Positions 1 through 8,080 of a DNA stretch of 64,000 nucleotides are shown piece after piece. The number at the start of each line of letters is the position of its first letter. The stretch's first letter is position 1. The translations under genes were made by a program, and so were the position numbers. The DNA lies in assembly GCF_001614315.2 (NCBI RefSeq), contig NZ_LVEG02000018.1, positions 1 to 64,000 of the forward strand, written 5' to 3'. This DNA is from Halofilum ochraceum. GTDB taxonomy: Bacteria; Pseudomonadota; Gammaproteobacteria; XJ16; Halofilaceae. The notes beneath the pieces are model-generated. The model ran no database searches. It saw only the letters and a list, made by a program, of their open reading frames with translations, and was not told the DNA's origin.

Positions 1-98
1 ATGGTGATGACACTACGGTTCGCGCCTGAATCGGCTGGTAAGAGGCCCCGGCGGCTTGGCGGAATTCCCTGAAAAGCCGATCCGCAATGCGGGCACAT

Positions 99-120
99 TC
101 GCGAGCAAGCTCGCTCCTAC
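99..120. repeat. Solo REP half-element (GAGCAAGCTCGC core)
   Basis: A 22-bp REP-type core, gcgagcaagctcgctcctac, of the kind common in Pseudomonas-like genomes. It is preceded by a ccgcaatgcgggcac stretch that also flanks the REP near 30,990 in the opposite orientation. Its partner arm is absent here, so this is a solo copy or one half of a broken pair. Confidence 0.75.
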
Positions 121-130
121 AAGTTCCCCG

Positions 131-240
131 TTTCCTTCGCTTTCCTTCGCTTTCCTTCGCTTTCCTTCGCTTTCCTTCGCTTTCCTTCGCTTTCCTTCGC
201 TTTCCTTCGCTTTCCTTCGCTTTCCTTCGCTTTCCTTCGC
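131..240. repeat. Perfect 10-bp tandem repeat, 11 copies
   Basis: Eleven uninterrupted copies of TTTCCTTCGC read directly from the sequence. A period of 10 is not a multiple of 3, so every reading frame through it gives the same 10-residue low-complexity repeat, and no genuine gene is indicated. The unit resembles the ttccttcgcg stretch inside the dispersed repeat at 54661-54707, so the array may be an expansion within that repeat family. Confidence 0.95.
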
Positions 241-266
241 GCCCTCCGCGCCTTGGCGAGAACCCC
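240..266. repeat. Dispersed 'gcgccttggcgagaacc' repeat copy
   Basis: This block, cgccctccgcgccttggcgagaacc, recurs almost exactly at 46450-46475 and in inverse orientation near 46168 and 54357. It abuts the 10-bp tandem array, which takes the place of the usual inner flank of the family. Confidence 0.7.
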
Positions 267-323
267 GACTCAACGCCAAACATCCCCGGGAATCCAGCCC
301 ACTGCACCGCATTCGCACACCGA

Positions 324-1577
324 TCAGGTGGAGAAAATCCGGAACCGATTCGGGCGCAATGGCCGCATATCGACACGGGGCTCCCGTCCGGCCAGGTCGT
401 CAGCTACCAATCGCCCGGTAATCCCGGCGAGCGTCAGGCCAAGATGCTGATGGCCGCAGGCGTAGGTCACGGCCGGCGCGGCCGCCGAGCGGCCGATAAC
501 CGGCAGCGAGTCCGGTGTCGTCGAACGGCAGCCCATCCACGTGGCGTGACTCTCGGTCCTCAACCCCGGGAAAAGGTTGCGGCCCCGATCCAGCAGGATC
601 CGGACCCGGCGTGGATCAGCAGCGCGGTCCGCACGGGCGAACTCGGCCGTGCCCGCCAGGCGCACACCGTTCGCCATAGGCGAGGTCACGAATTTGTGCT
701 CACCCGACATGATCGGCATGGGAGGACCGCCCTCGCCGGATTCCAGCATGGCATGGTAGCCGCGTTCGGCGGTCAGACCGAGACGGTCACCGAGACCGGA
801 CGCCAGGCCCTCGCTGTCGACACCCGCCGCCACGACCACGTGATCGGCATGGATGGCACCTCCCGCGGTCTGCACGTCGATGCCGCCCGTCTTCGGCCGC
901 AGGCCCGTCACTCGCGCCTGTTCAACCTGACCGCCCGCGGCGACGACGTCGGCTGCCAGCCGCTCGACAAACCGGGCCGGATCCACGCACATCCAGATAT
1001 CGGGCAGTTCCACCGCGGCGGCGACATCATGCCGCAACCCGGGAATGCGCTCATGCAGTTCGGCGCCGTCGAGCCAACGTACCCCCCACCCATGGCGCGC
1101 GCGTTCGTCCATCTCGTGGCGGGCGCCCGCGGCCGTCTCCGCCCGCTCGAAGACGTGGGCCCAGCCGGTATGCCGCATAAGCGATGCCGCCGCGCTGCCC
1201 TCCGTAATCTCGCGGTATCCGGCCATCGCTTCGGCACACAGGCCGGCGAGGGAGGCCGTCGACGCGCGAACGCGGGCCGGCCGTGCCTGCAGCGCGAACC
1301 GCGCGAACCAGGGCGACAGGCGCGGAAGGTCACGCCAGACCAGGCGCAGCGGGCTGGTTGACGAAAGCAGCATACGGGGTACGTCCCAAAGGGCGTGCGG
1401 GGTCGCTTCGGGGATGATGCTGTCCACCGCGAAGACGCCCGCATTACCGAAAGAACAGCCCTGGCCCGGCGCCTGCGGGTCCACGACCCGGACCCGATGT
1501 CCATCGCGCTGAAGCCATCGGGCGCAGCTGATGCCGACTACACCACCGCCGATGACGACTACATCCCGCGCACTCAC
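324..1577 (-). CDS. DAO-family FAD-dependent oxidoreductase (D-amino acid dehydrogenase/glycine oxidase-like)
   Basis: A 417-residue flavoprotein. The N-terminal Rossmann motif IGGGVVG at residues 9-15 binds the ADP part of FAD. The C-terminal segment (SLPVIGRS, then YACGHQHLGLTLAGITG) is the second FAD-contact region of DadA/ThiO-like proteins. Such enzymes oxidatively deaminate D-amino acids, glycine or N-substituted amines to an oxo-acid and pass electrons to quinone or oxygen. The start is GTG. Its neighbours, a PuuR-like regulator and a beta-alanine type aminotransferase, suggest a role in amine or beta-alanine catabolism, analogous to the FAD oxidoreductase BauB of Pseudomonas. The exact substrate cannot be read from sequence. 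Confidence 0.85.
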   Translation of the reverse strand: MSARDVVVIGGGVVGISCARWLQRDGHRVRVVDPQAPGQGCSFGNAGVFAVDSIIPEATPHALWDVPRMLLSSTSPLRLVWRDLPRLSPWFARFALQARPARVRASTASLAGLCAEAMAGYREITEGSAAASLMRHTGWAHVFERAETAAGARHEMDERARHGWGVRWLDGAELHERIPGLRHDVAAAVELPDIWMCVDPARFVERLAADVVAAGGQVEQARVTGLRPKTGGIDVQTAGGAIHADHVVVAAGVDSEGLASGLGDRLGLTAERGYHAMLESGEGGPPMPIMSGEHKFVTSPMANGVRLAGTAEFARADRAADPRRVRILLDRGRNLFPGLRTESHATWMGCRSTTPDSLPVIGRSAAAPAVTYACGHQHLGLTLAGITGRLVADDLAGREPRVDMRPLRPNRFRIFST

Positions 1578-1731
1578 GACACACCCCCGTGTGCTGACCG
1601 CACGGTGCGCCGTTCGTGGCGGCTATGAGCCTGGTGGTGCATGGACTCGGGCTCCTGCAGGCGAGCGTTCCGGTGGATTCGTACAGCGGGTCGGGGGCGG
1701 TTGCACACCGGCGACTGCTTCGGTGTACCGC

Positions 1732-2322
1732 TCACAGCGATGGCGGTGAATTGGCGCTGATGATCTCACACGGTGCATCGCCGGCATTGCGGAAACGATG
1801 CGGCAGACGGCTCTCGAAGTAATAGGCCTCGCCGGGGCCGAGCGTGCGCTGCTGGCCGGCCACGGTCAGCTCGATCTCGCCCCGGATCACCACCCCGCCC
1901 TCCTCGCCATCGTGGGAGAGCATCGCCTCGCCCGTGTCGGCCCCGGGCGCATAGCACTCGTGCAGCACCGTCATGGCGCGTTGCTGGCGGTCCGCCCCGA
2001 CGAGGCGGAAGACGATGTCACCGCTGCCCATATTCGGCAGCTCATCGGCGCTGTAGAAGATGCGCCGACTCTCCTGCGTGTCGAAGGTGAAGAATTCCGA
2101 CAGCGACAGCGGGATGCCGTCCAGTACCTTCTTCAGTGAGGCGACCGAGGGACTGACGCGCTCCGACTCGATCAGCGAGATGGTCCCGTGGGTTAATCCG
2201 GCGCGCCGGGCGAGTTCGCGCTGGGACAGTCCGTAGAGGTTTCGGACCACGCGCAGGCGCTTCCCCACCCCGGTCGGCGGCTCGGTCCCGGTGTCCTTGC
2301 CTGCAGCCAGTTCCTCGGCCAT
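1732..2322 (-). CDS. XRE-family regulator with C-terminal cupin (PuuR-like)
   Basis: A 196-residue two-domain regulator. The N-terminal helix-turn-helix reads LSQRELARRAGLTHGTISLI and is followed by the ESERVSPSVASLKKVL recognition and dimer region. The C-terminal cupin (GEAYYFESRLPHRF near the end) probably senses a small ligand. This is the layout of PuuR, the putrescine-utilisation repressor. A longer reading begins at TTG 2391, but that TTG is itself part of a -35-like hexamer, so ATG 2322 is preferred. The gene diverges from the aminotransferase operon, and autoregulation plus repression of that operon is likely. Ligand identity is inference. Confidence 0.88.
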   Translation of the reverse strand: MAEELAAGKDTGTEPPTGVGKRLRVVRNLYGLSQRELARRAGLTHGTISLIESERVSPSVASLKKVLDGIPLSLSEFFTFDTQESRRIFYSADELPNMGSGDIVFRLVGADRQQRAMTVLHECYAPGADTGEAMLSHDGEEGGVVIRGEIELTVAGQQRTLGPGEAYYFESRLPHRFRNAGDAPCEIISANSPPSL

Positions 2323-2384
2323 CGATACAATATCCTCAACGTTTTCCGGAAATGCAGCCGCTATTCGGCCCTTAGAGCAACCGT

Positions 2385-2412
2385 TTGTCAATTATTTTAA
2401 CCATGCTATGCT
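2385..2412 (+). promoter_or_regulatory. Sigma70-type promoter of the aminotransferase operon
   Basis: TTGTCA (-35) and TATGCT (-10) are separated by 16 bp, with a start site expected about 40 bp before the aminotransferase ATG. On the opposite strand the same bases form TTGACA, a perfect -35 facing the regulator gene, though its -10 is weak. The AT-rich stretch between is a reasonable operator for the neighbouring PuuR-like protein. Confidence 0.6.
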
Positions 2413-2457
2413 CTGCCGCACAGTCCGCCGCAGGCGGAGAAGCCCCCGGAGGTTACG

Positions 2458-3804
2458 ATGGCCGCAGGCACGCACCCGGCGAGCGAAACGCCTTCTCTCG
2501 ATCAGTTCTGGATGCCGTTTACCGCCAACCGGTATTTCCGCAAAGACCCGCGGATGCTGGTGGGCGCCGAAGGCATGTATTACACCGCGGACGACGGCCA
2601 CACGGTCCTCGATGGCACGGCCGGCCTGTGGTGCGTCAACGCCGGCCACGGTCGCCGCGAGATCGCCGACGCCGTCGGCGAGCAGCTGCGCACCATGGAC
2701 TTCGGCCCCACGTTCCAGATGGGGCATCCGCTGCCGTTCCGCTTCGCCGAACGCCTGAGCGAATTCCTGCCCGAGGGGCTGGACCGCGTATTCTTTACCA
2801 ACTCCGGCTCCGAATCGGTCGACACGGCGCTCAAGATCGCCCGCGCCTACCAGCACGCCCGCGGCGAATCCGGCCGCTGGCGCCTGATCGGGCGCGAGCG
2901 CGCCTATCACGGGGTCAACTTCGGCGGCATCTCGGTCGGCGGCATCGTCAACAACCGGCGCCGGTTCGGCCCGCTGGTCGGCGGGGTCGACCACCTGCCG
3001 CATACGCACGACCTCGAGCGTAATGCATTCAGCGTCGGCCTGCCGGATCATGGCGCGGAACGCGCCGACGAACTTGAACGCCTGGTGGCACTCCACGGCG
3101 CCGAGACCGTCGCGGCCGTGATCGTCGAACCGATCGCCGGCTCGACCGGCGTGCTGCTGCCACCCAAGGGCTATCTCGAGCGCCTGCGGGCGATCTGCGA
3201 CAAGCACGACATCCTGCTGATCTTCGATGAGGTGATCACGGGCTTCGGCCGCACCGGCGGCCATTTTGCCACCGACCGCTTCGGCGTCATGCCCGACATG
3301 ATCACCATGGCGAAGGGCATGACCAACGGGGCGATCCCGATGGGCGGGGTGGCCGTGCGCCGCGAGATCCACGACGCCTTCATGCAGGGCGACGCGCGCG
3401 GCCCCGGGATCGAGCTGTTCCACGGGTACACCTATTCCGGACACCCCGCTGCATGCGCCGCAGGGCTCGCCGCGATGGACATCTTCGAGCGCGAGGGGCT
3501 GTTCACGCGGGGTCGCGAGCTCGAGGAATACTGGGGGCAGCGGGCGCACGAACTGGCGAGCGCGCCCAACGTGATCGACGTCCGCAACCAGGGCCTGATC
3601 GCGGCCGTTGAACTGGCACCGCGCCCGGGCGGCCCCGGCGAGCGGGCATTCGAGGTATTCCGCCACTGTTTCGACCAGGGACTGCTGATCCGGGTCACCG
3701 CGGATATCATTGCCCTGTCACCACCGCTGATCATTTCCACCGAGGAAATCGATCGCCTGTTTTCCATCCTCGGCGAGGCGCTGCACGCCTGCGGCGGGGA
3801 ATAA
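2458..3804 (+). CDS. Omega-amino acid (beta-alanine):pyruvate aminotransferase
   Basis: A 448-residue class III PLP aminotransferase that resembles the Pseudomonas putida beta-alanine:pyruvate transaminase along its whole length (N-terminal FWMPFTANRYF, GRERAYHGVNFGG, VDHLPHT). The PLP-contact Asp is D257 in FDEVITGFGRTGG, and the Schiff-base lysine is K286 in MAKGMTNGAIPMGG. It should convert beta-alanine or another omega-amine plus pyruvate into malonate semialdehyde plus L-alanine. GGAGGT precedes the ATG. The semialdehyde dehydrogenase starts 12 bp downstream, so the pair forms a two-step route to acetyl-CoA. Putrescine or another diamine is a possible alternative substrate. Confidence 0.92.
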   Translation: MAAGTHPASETPSLDQFWMPFTANRYFRKDPRMLVGAEGMYYTADDGHTVLDGTAGLWCVNAGHGRREIADAVGEQLRTMDFGPTFQMGHPLPFRFAERLSEFLPEGLDRVFFTNSGSESVDTALKIARAYQHARGESGRWRLIGRERAYHGVNFGGISVGGIVNNRRRFGPLVGGVDHLPHTHDLERNAFSVGLPDHGAERADELERLVALHGAETVAAVIVEPIAGSTGVLLPPKGYLERLRAICDKHDILLIFDEVITGFGRTGGHFATDRFGVMPDMITMAKGMTNGAIPMGGVAVRREIHDAFMQGDARGPGIELFHGYTYSGHPAACAAGLAAMDIFEREGLFTRGRELEEYWGQRAHELASAPNVIDVRNQGLIAAVELAPRPGGPGERAFEVFRHCFDQGLLIRVTADIIALSPPLIISTEEIDRLFSILGEALHACGGE

Positions 3805-3816
3805 CCGGAGTTTCCC

Positions 3817-5316
3817 ATGAGCAAGAAGATCGGCCACTGGATCAACGGCGAACACCACAGCGGCGCGGGTACGCGCAGCGGCGAGGTCTACAACCCCGCC
3901 ACCGGCAAGGCGACGGCGACGCTGGCCTACGCGTCCGCCGACGATACCCGTGAGGCCATCATGGCCGCCCGCGCCGCCCTGCCCGGCTGGGCGGCCCGCA
4001 CACCGCTGGCGCGCGCACGCGTGCTGTTCCGCTTCAAGGCGTTGATGGAAGAGCACTTCGAGGAGCTTGCCGGCCTCGTCTCGTCCGAGCACGGCAAGGT
4101 CATGTCCGACGCGCGCGGCGAGGTCACGCGGGGCATGGAGGTCGTCGAGTTCGCCTGCGGCATCCCGCACCTGCTCAAGGGCGAGCATTCCGAGAACGTC
4201 GGCACGCGCGTCGACAGCTGGTCCGTGCAGCAGCCCGTGGGCGTCTGCGCGGGGATCACACCGTTCAACTTCCCGGCGATGGTGCCGATGTGGATGTGGC
4301 CTATCGCCATCGCCTGCGGCAACACCTTCGTTCTGAAGCCGTCCGAGAAGGACCCGTCGTGCCCCATGCGCGTCGCCGAGCTCCTGCACGAGGCGGGGCT
4401 TCCCGAGGGCGTGTTCAACGTCGTCAACGGGGACCGCGAGGCTGTCGAGACGCTGCTCACCGACGATCACGTCGATGCCATCAGCTTCGTCGGCTCCACG
4501 CCCATCGCCGAGACCATCTACCGCGTCGGCAGCGAGCACGGCAAGCGCGTCCAGGCCCTGGGCGGCGCCAAGAACCACATGCTGGTCATGCCGGACGCGG
4601 ATACCGAGCAGGCCGCAAACGCCCTCATGGGTGCGGGCTACGGTTCCGCCGGCGAGCGTTGCATGGCGATCTCCGTGGCCGTCGCCGTGGGCGACGAGAC
4701 CGCCGACCGTCTGGTCGAGTCGCTCGCACCGAAGGTACGCGCACTGGAAGTCGGCCCGGGCACGCGCGAGGGCGTCGAGATGGGCCCGCTGGTCACCGCG
4801 GAGCATCGCGAAAAGGTCCGCGGCTACGTCGACCTGGGCGTCGAGGAAGGCGCCGAGCTGGTCGTCGACGGCCGCGGCCTCACGGTCGAGGGCCACGAAG
4901 ACGGCTACTTCTTCGGCGGCTGCCTGTTCGACCGCGTGACGACGGACATGCGGATCTATCAGGAGGAGATCTTCGGCCCGGTATTGATCGTCGTGCGCGC
5001 GCCGGACTTCAAGTCCGCGGTGCAGATGGTCGACGACCACGAGTTCGGCAATGGCACGGCCATCTTCACCCGCGACGGCGGGCTCGCGCGCGAGTTCTCG
5101 CATCACGTCGAGTGCGGCATGGTCGGCATCAACGTACCGATCCCGGTCCCGATGGCGTTCCACAGCTTTGGCGGCTGGAAGCGCTCCCTGTTCGGCCCGC
5201 TGCACGTGCACGGCCCCGACGGCGTGCGCTTCTACACCCGCATGAAGACGGTCACGGCCCGCTGGCCGACGGACGAAGAAGCGCCCGCCCAGTTCGCCAT
5301 GCCGACCATGAAGTAA
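3817..5316 (+). CDS. mmsA: CoA-acylating (methyl)malonate-semialdehyde dehydrogenase
   Basis: A 499-residue aldehyde dehydrogenase of the MmsA subfamily, full length for the family. Catalytic Cys282 lies in GSAGERCMAIS. The PFNFPAMVPMWMWPIAIACGN segment and the C-terminal GVRFYTRMKTVTARWP tail are typical of MmsA/IolA. It oxidises malonate semialdehyde or methylmalonate semialdehyde with NAD and CoA, releasing acetyl-CoA or propionyl-CoA plus CO2. Co-transcription with the upstream aminotransferase points to malonate semialdehyde from beta-alanine as the main substrate. Valine degradation is the alternative, but no other valine-pathway genes lie in the window. Confidence 0.93.
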   Translation: MSKKIGHWINGEHHSGAGTRSGEVYNPATGKATATLAYASADDTREAIMAARAALPGWAARTPLARARVLFRFKALMEEHFEELAGLVSSEHGKVMSDARGEVTRGMEVVEFACGIPHLLKGEHSENVGTRVDSWSVQQPVGVCAGITPFNFPAMVPMWMWPIAIACGNTFVLKPSEKDPSCPMRVAELLHEAGLPEGVFNVVNGDREAVETLLTDDHVDAISFVGSTPIAETIYRVGSEHGKRVQALGGAKNHMLVMPDADTEQAANALMGAGYGSAGERCMAISVAVAVGDETADRLVESLAPKVRALEVGPGTREGVEMGPLVTAEHREKVRGYVDLGVEEGAELVVDGRGLTVEGHEDGYFFGGCLFDRVTTDMRIYQEEIFGPVLIVVRAPDFKSAVQMVDDHEFGNGTAIFTRDGGLAREFSHHVECGMVGINVPIPVPMAFHSFGGWKRSLFGPLHVHGPDGVRFYTRMKTVTARWPTDEEAPAQFAMPTMK

Positions 5317-5322
5317 GCCCGC

Positions 5323-6207
5323 GTGCCCGCCCGGCCTACACCGGAGACCGCGGCGGGCCTAGGCTTCGTCGCCCTCTGGGGCACCGGCTTCGTTGGCGCG
5401 AAGTACGGGCTCCCGTGGGCGGGTCCGTTCGACTTCCTGGCGATCCGCTTCGTGATCGTCGCCGGGCTGATCGGCGTCGTGGCATTGGCATGGCGGGCAC
5501 CGTGGCCGCGTGATCCATGGACTTGGCTGCATATCGCGGTCGCCGGCCTGCTGCTGCACGGTGTGTACCTTGGGGGCGTATTCGCCGGCATCGACGCCGG
5601 CGTGCCGGCGGGCATCACCGCCATGATCGTGGGTACGCAGCCGGTTCTGACCGCGTTCGCGGTCGGCCCATTGCTCGGGGAGCGGCTCTCTCGCAGGCAG
5701 TGGACCGGGTTTGTGCTCGGGTTCCTGGGGCTCCTGCTGGTGCTGGGCGAGCGCATCAACCTGCCGGACAGCGAGGGCATGGGCGCCCTCGCCTGCCCCC
5801 TGATCGCGCTGCTTGCGATCACAGGCGGCACCCTGTACCAGAAACGCTTCTGCCCGGACCTTGATCTGCGCAGCGGCACGACGATCCAGTACGTCGCGGC
5901 CGCCCTCGCCCTGGTGCCGGTCGCCCTGCTGTTCGATGACCAGCCCCTGCAGTGGACCGGCGAGTTCATTTTCGCGCTTACCTGGCTCAGCGTGGTCCTC
6001 TCGCTGGGCGCGATTTCGCTGCTGTTCTTCCTCCTCCGCCGCGGCCAGGCCTCCCGGGTGACCAGCCTCTTCTACCTCGTCCCGCCGACCGCGGCAGGCT
6101 ACGCCTGGCTCCTGTTCGGTGAAACCCTGGGCCCCATGGCGCTGGTCGGCATGGCCGTGATCATGGTCGGTCTGGCGCTCGTGAATCGCGCCGGGCCGGC
6201 AGCCTGA
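5323..6207 (+). CDS. DMT-superfamily (EamA) membrane transporter
   Basis: A 294-residue hydrophobic protein with about ten predicted membrane segments in two EamA repeats. The first repeat ends near GERLSRRQWTGFVLGFLGLL and the second near GETLGPMALVGMAVIMVGLALV. It starts at GTG 6 bp after the mmsA stop, so it is almost certainly the third gene of the operon. DMT carriers usually export small amino acids or related metabolites. Here export of beta-alanine or an operon by-product is plausible, but the substrate is not visible in sequence. Confidence 0.85.
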   Translation: MPARPTPETAAGLGFVALWGTGFVGAKYGLPWAGPFDFLAIRFVIVAGLIGVVALAWRAPWPRDPWTWLHIAVAGLLLHGVYLGGVFAGIDAGVPAGITAMIVGTQPVLTAFAVGPLLGERLSRRQWTGFVLGFLGLLLVLGERINLPDSEGMGALACPLIALLAITGGTLYQKRFCPDLDLRSGTTIQYVAAALALVPVALLFDDQPLQWTGEFIFALTWLSVVLSLGAISLLFFLLRRGQASRVTSLFYLVPPTAAGYAWLLFGETLGPMALVGMAVIMVGLALVNRAGPAA

Positions 6208-6258
6208 CCGGCGGTTCTCCTGGATCGGGCGGTGTCGATTCGCTTGACGCCGTTGTTC

Positions 6259-6604
6259 CTCTCGCCAAGACGCCAAGCGCGCCAAGGGAAGAGAAAAAGG
6301 GCGTAAAGGGAGGGTGGACTGACGTGACCGGATGGTGGGCACCAGACCGGGTTGTTGGATGAATCACGCAGAGCCGCAGAGCGCGCAAAGAAAAAACATG
6401 GTTGAGGTGTCTGGAGCGGTCAGTGCGACCCGCGAACAGCGCAAGCGAAGTAATTTTTCTTGTCTTTATTATCTTTGCGCGCTCTGCGGCTCTGCGTGAT
6501 CAACAGAAACAACCGCCGGATCCCCGAGTCCTATCACGTCAGTCCCCAGCCTATCCGGTCATCATTTTTATCTGCTCTTGGCGCGCCTGGCGTCTTGGCG
6601 AGAG
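6259..6604. repeat. Large imperfect inverted repeat (133-bp arms)
   Basis: The arms 6259-6391 and 6472-6604 are imperfect reverse complements around an 80-bp centre. Three blocks are nearly identical: ctctcgccaagacgcca at the outside, ggactgacgtga in the middle and cacgcagagccgcagagcg on the inside. No protein is indicated. It fills the gap between two convergent genes (the DMT transporter and an SDR) and could fold as a long RNA hairpin in either transcript. Confidence 0.85.
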
Positions 6605-6684
6605 AAAAACCCCCGTCCGAAAAGAACGCACACGCGAATCGACCCACCCATCCTGTCACGAGCCAAACCCCCGGACTCGTGGTA

Positions 6685-7479
6685 TCAGTCCTCGTCGGGA
6701 ACGGGGACGGTGTAGTTGAGAGCGAGGCGGCCGCCGTCGGCGTAGAGGGTCTGGCCGGTTACGTACGAGGCCTCGTCGGAGGCGAGGAATGCCGTGACCG
6801 CGGCGATTTCCTCGACGCGGCCGAGTCGCCCGGCCGGGGTACGCGACAGGACTTTTTTCCGGGCCGCCGGATCACTCGAGATGACCGACTCCAGCATCTC
6901 GGTACCGATGGACCCGGGTCCGACAGCGTTCGCGCGGATCCCGTGCTCGGCCAGTGACAGGGCCATGACTTTGGTGAGCTGCTGGATGCCGCCCTTGGCC
7001 ACGCAGTACGGGACCTGGTTGGGCAGCGCCACATCGGCGTTGATCGAGGACATGTTGACGATGCTGCCGCCATTCCCACACCGGAGCATGGCACGCGCCG
7101 CTGTCTGGCCGGTCAGGAAGACGCCCTTGAGATTGATATCCAGGACCCGGTCGAAATCCGCTTCATCCAGATCGAGGAAATCGGCCGCGTGGACGATGGC
7201 CGCGTTCGCGACGCATACATCGAGCCGGCCCCAGGTGGACACTGCCAGATCGACAGCCTCCTGCACGGAGGCGCGGTCGGAGACATCGCAATGGACGAAG
7301 CGTACCGAATCGGGGCTGCTCGCTACGGCCGCAAGCGCGTCTGCTGTCTCATGGCCGGCTTCGGCGTCGATGTCCGCCAGCACGACGCGGGCCCCCTCGC
7401 GGAGGAAATGCTCGGCGCATCCGCGCCCGATCCCGCGCGCCGCACCGGTCACCAATACCACCCGTTCGTGGAACCGCAT
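6685..7479 (-). CDS. SDR-family NAD(P)-dependent oxidoreductase
   Basis: A 264-residue classical short-chain dehydrogenase. It has the cofactor motif TGAARGIG at 11-18, the NAA motif near 92, a catalytic Ser at 144-145 and the Y158-x3-K162 pair in PYCVAKGG. A D at the end of beta-2 (VVLADID) favours NAD over NADP. It lies last in the leftward polyamine-type ABC transporter operon, about 95 bp after the universal stress protein gene, so its substrate may be an alcohol or aldehyde formed from the imported compound. It resembles glucose/ribitol dehydrogenase-like SDRs in general. Confidence 0.88.
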   Translation of the reverse strand: MRFHERVVLVTGAARGIGRGCAEHFLREGARVVLADIDAEAGHETADALAAVASSPDSVRFVHCDVSDRASVQEAVDLAVSTWGRLDVCVANAAIVHAADFLDLDEADFDRVLDINLKGVFLTGQTAARAMLRCGNGGSIVNMSSINADVALPNQVPYCVAKGGIQQLTKVMALSLAEHGIRANAVGPGSIGTEMLESVISSDPAARKKVLSRTPAGRLGRVEEIAAVTAFLASDEASYVTGQTLYADGGRLALNYTVPVPDED

Positions 7480-7573
7480 GGACTACCCCCGGATCACGGC
7501 TCAAATCACCTGGGCGCCAACCGGCCGTTCGCTGGCACCGCGCCGGATCGCGGTGCCGGCCATAGACGCGGGT

Positions 7574-8023
7574 TCAGCGGACGATCAGTACATCCTGGTC
7601 GGCAAGGTTGGATACCTTGCGCGATACGCTGCCGAGCAGCGCTCCCGCAACGCCGCCGAGACCGCGGGTCCCGACAACGATCAGATCGGCGTTGTCGGCA
7701 TCGGCCTGCTCGACGATCCGCGTAGCGGGATCACCCTCCGCCGTCCGCGCATGGATGGTCTTCGCTCCCTGCTTGCGGGCGTCTTTCTCCGCATCGCCGA
7801 GGATCTTGTCGGCTACATAATGCAGCAGATCCGACCGATTCCCGACCAGTCGCTCGACCTCGGCCATCCGCTTGAGCGCTTCCGGGAACTGCATATCCCG
7901 GATCACGTTCAGGATGTACAGCGGCGTCTCCTCGTGGGCCGCCAGCCGGGCGGCACGCTCGACGGCTCTTTTGGATGGATCCGAGCCATCGGCCGCGACG
8001 AGAATTCCATTGTATACCGACAT
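7574..8023 (-). CDS. Universal stress protein, UspA family
   Basis: A 149-residue cytoplasmic UspA domain beginning ILVAADGSDPSKRAVERA. It has the ATP-binding signature G-2x-G-9x-G-S in VGTRGLGGVAGALLGSVSRK, so it belongs to the nucleotide-binding class. The ATG at 8023 is chosen because GGAGGC lies just upstream. A TTG four codons earlier would sit inside that ribosome site. It lies between the ABC permease genes and the SDR. Usp genes at the tail of osmolyte or polyamine transporter operons may modulate uptake, as TeaD does for TeaABC in Halomonas. That parallel is inference. Confidence 0.88.
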   Translation of the reverse strand: MSVYNGILVAADGSDPSKRAVERAARLAAHEETPLYILNVIRDMQFPEALKRMAEVERLVGNRSDLLHYVADKILGDAEKDARKQGAKTIHARTAEGDPATRIVEQADADNADLIVVGTRGLGGVAGALLGSVSRKVSNLADQDVLIVR

Positions 8024-8080
8024 GACAGCCTCCAAGAGGCCGATCCGGCGCGCGTTCCGCGCGGATCGGCCGGCACTGGT

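Noticed and set aside
131-240. Possible CRISPR-like array
   Set aside because: The units are directly adjacent 10-mers without spacers, and no cas genes exist nearby. It is a simple tandem repeat.
87-1361. Long rightward open frame over the FAD oxidoreductase
   Set aside because: It is the antisense shadow of a clear flavoprotein gene in GC-rich DNA, and it includes the 10-bp repeat and shows no domain.
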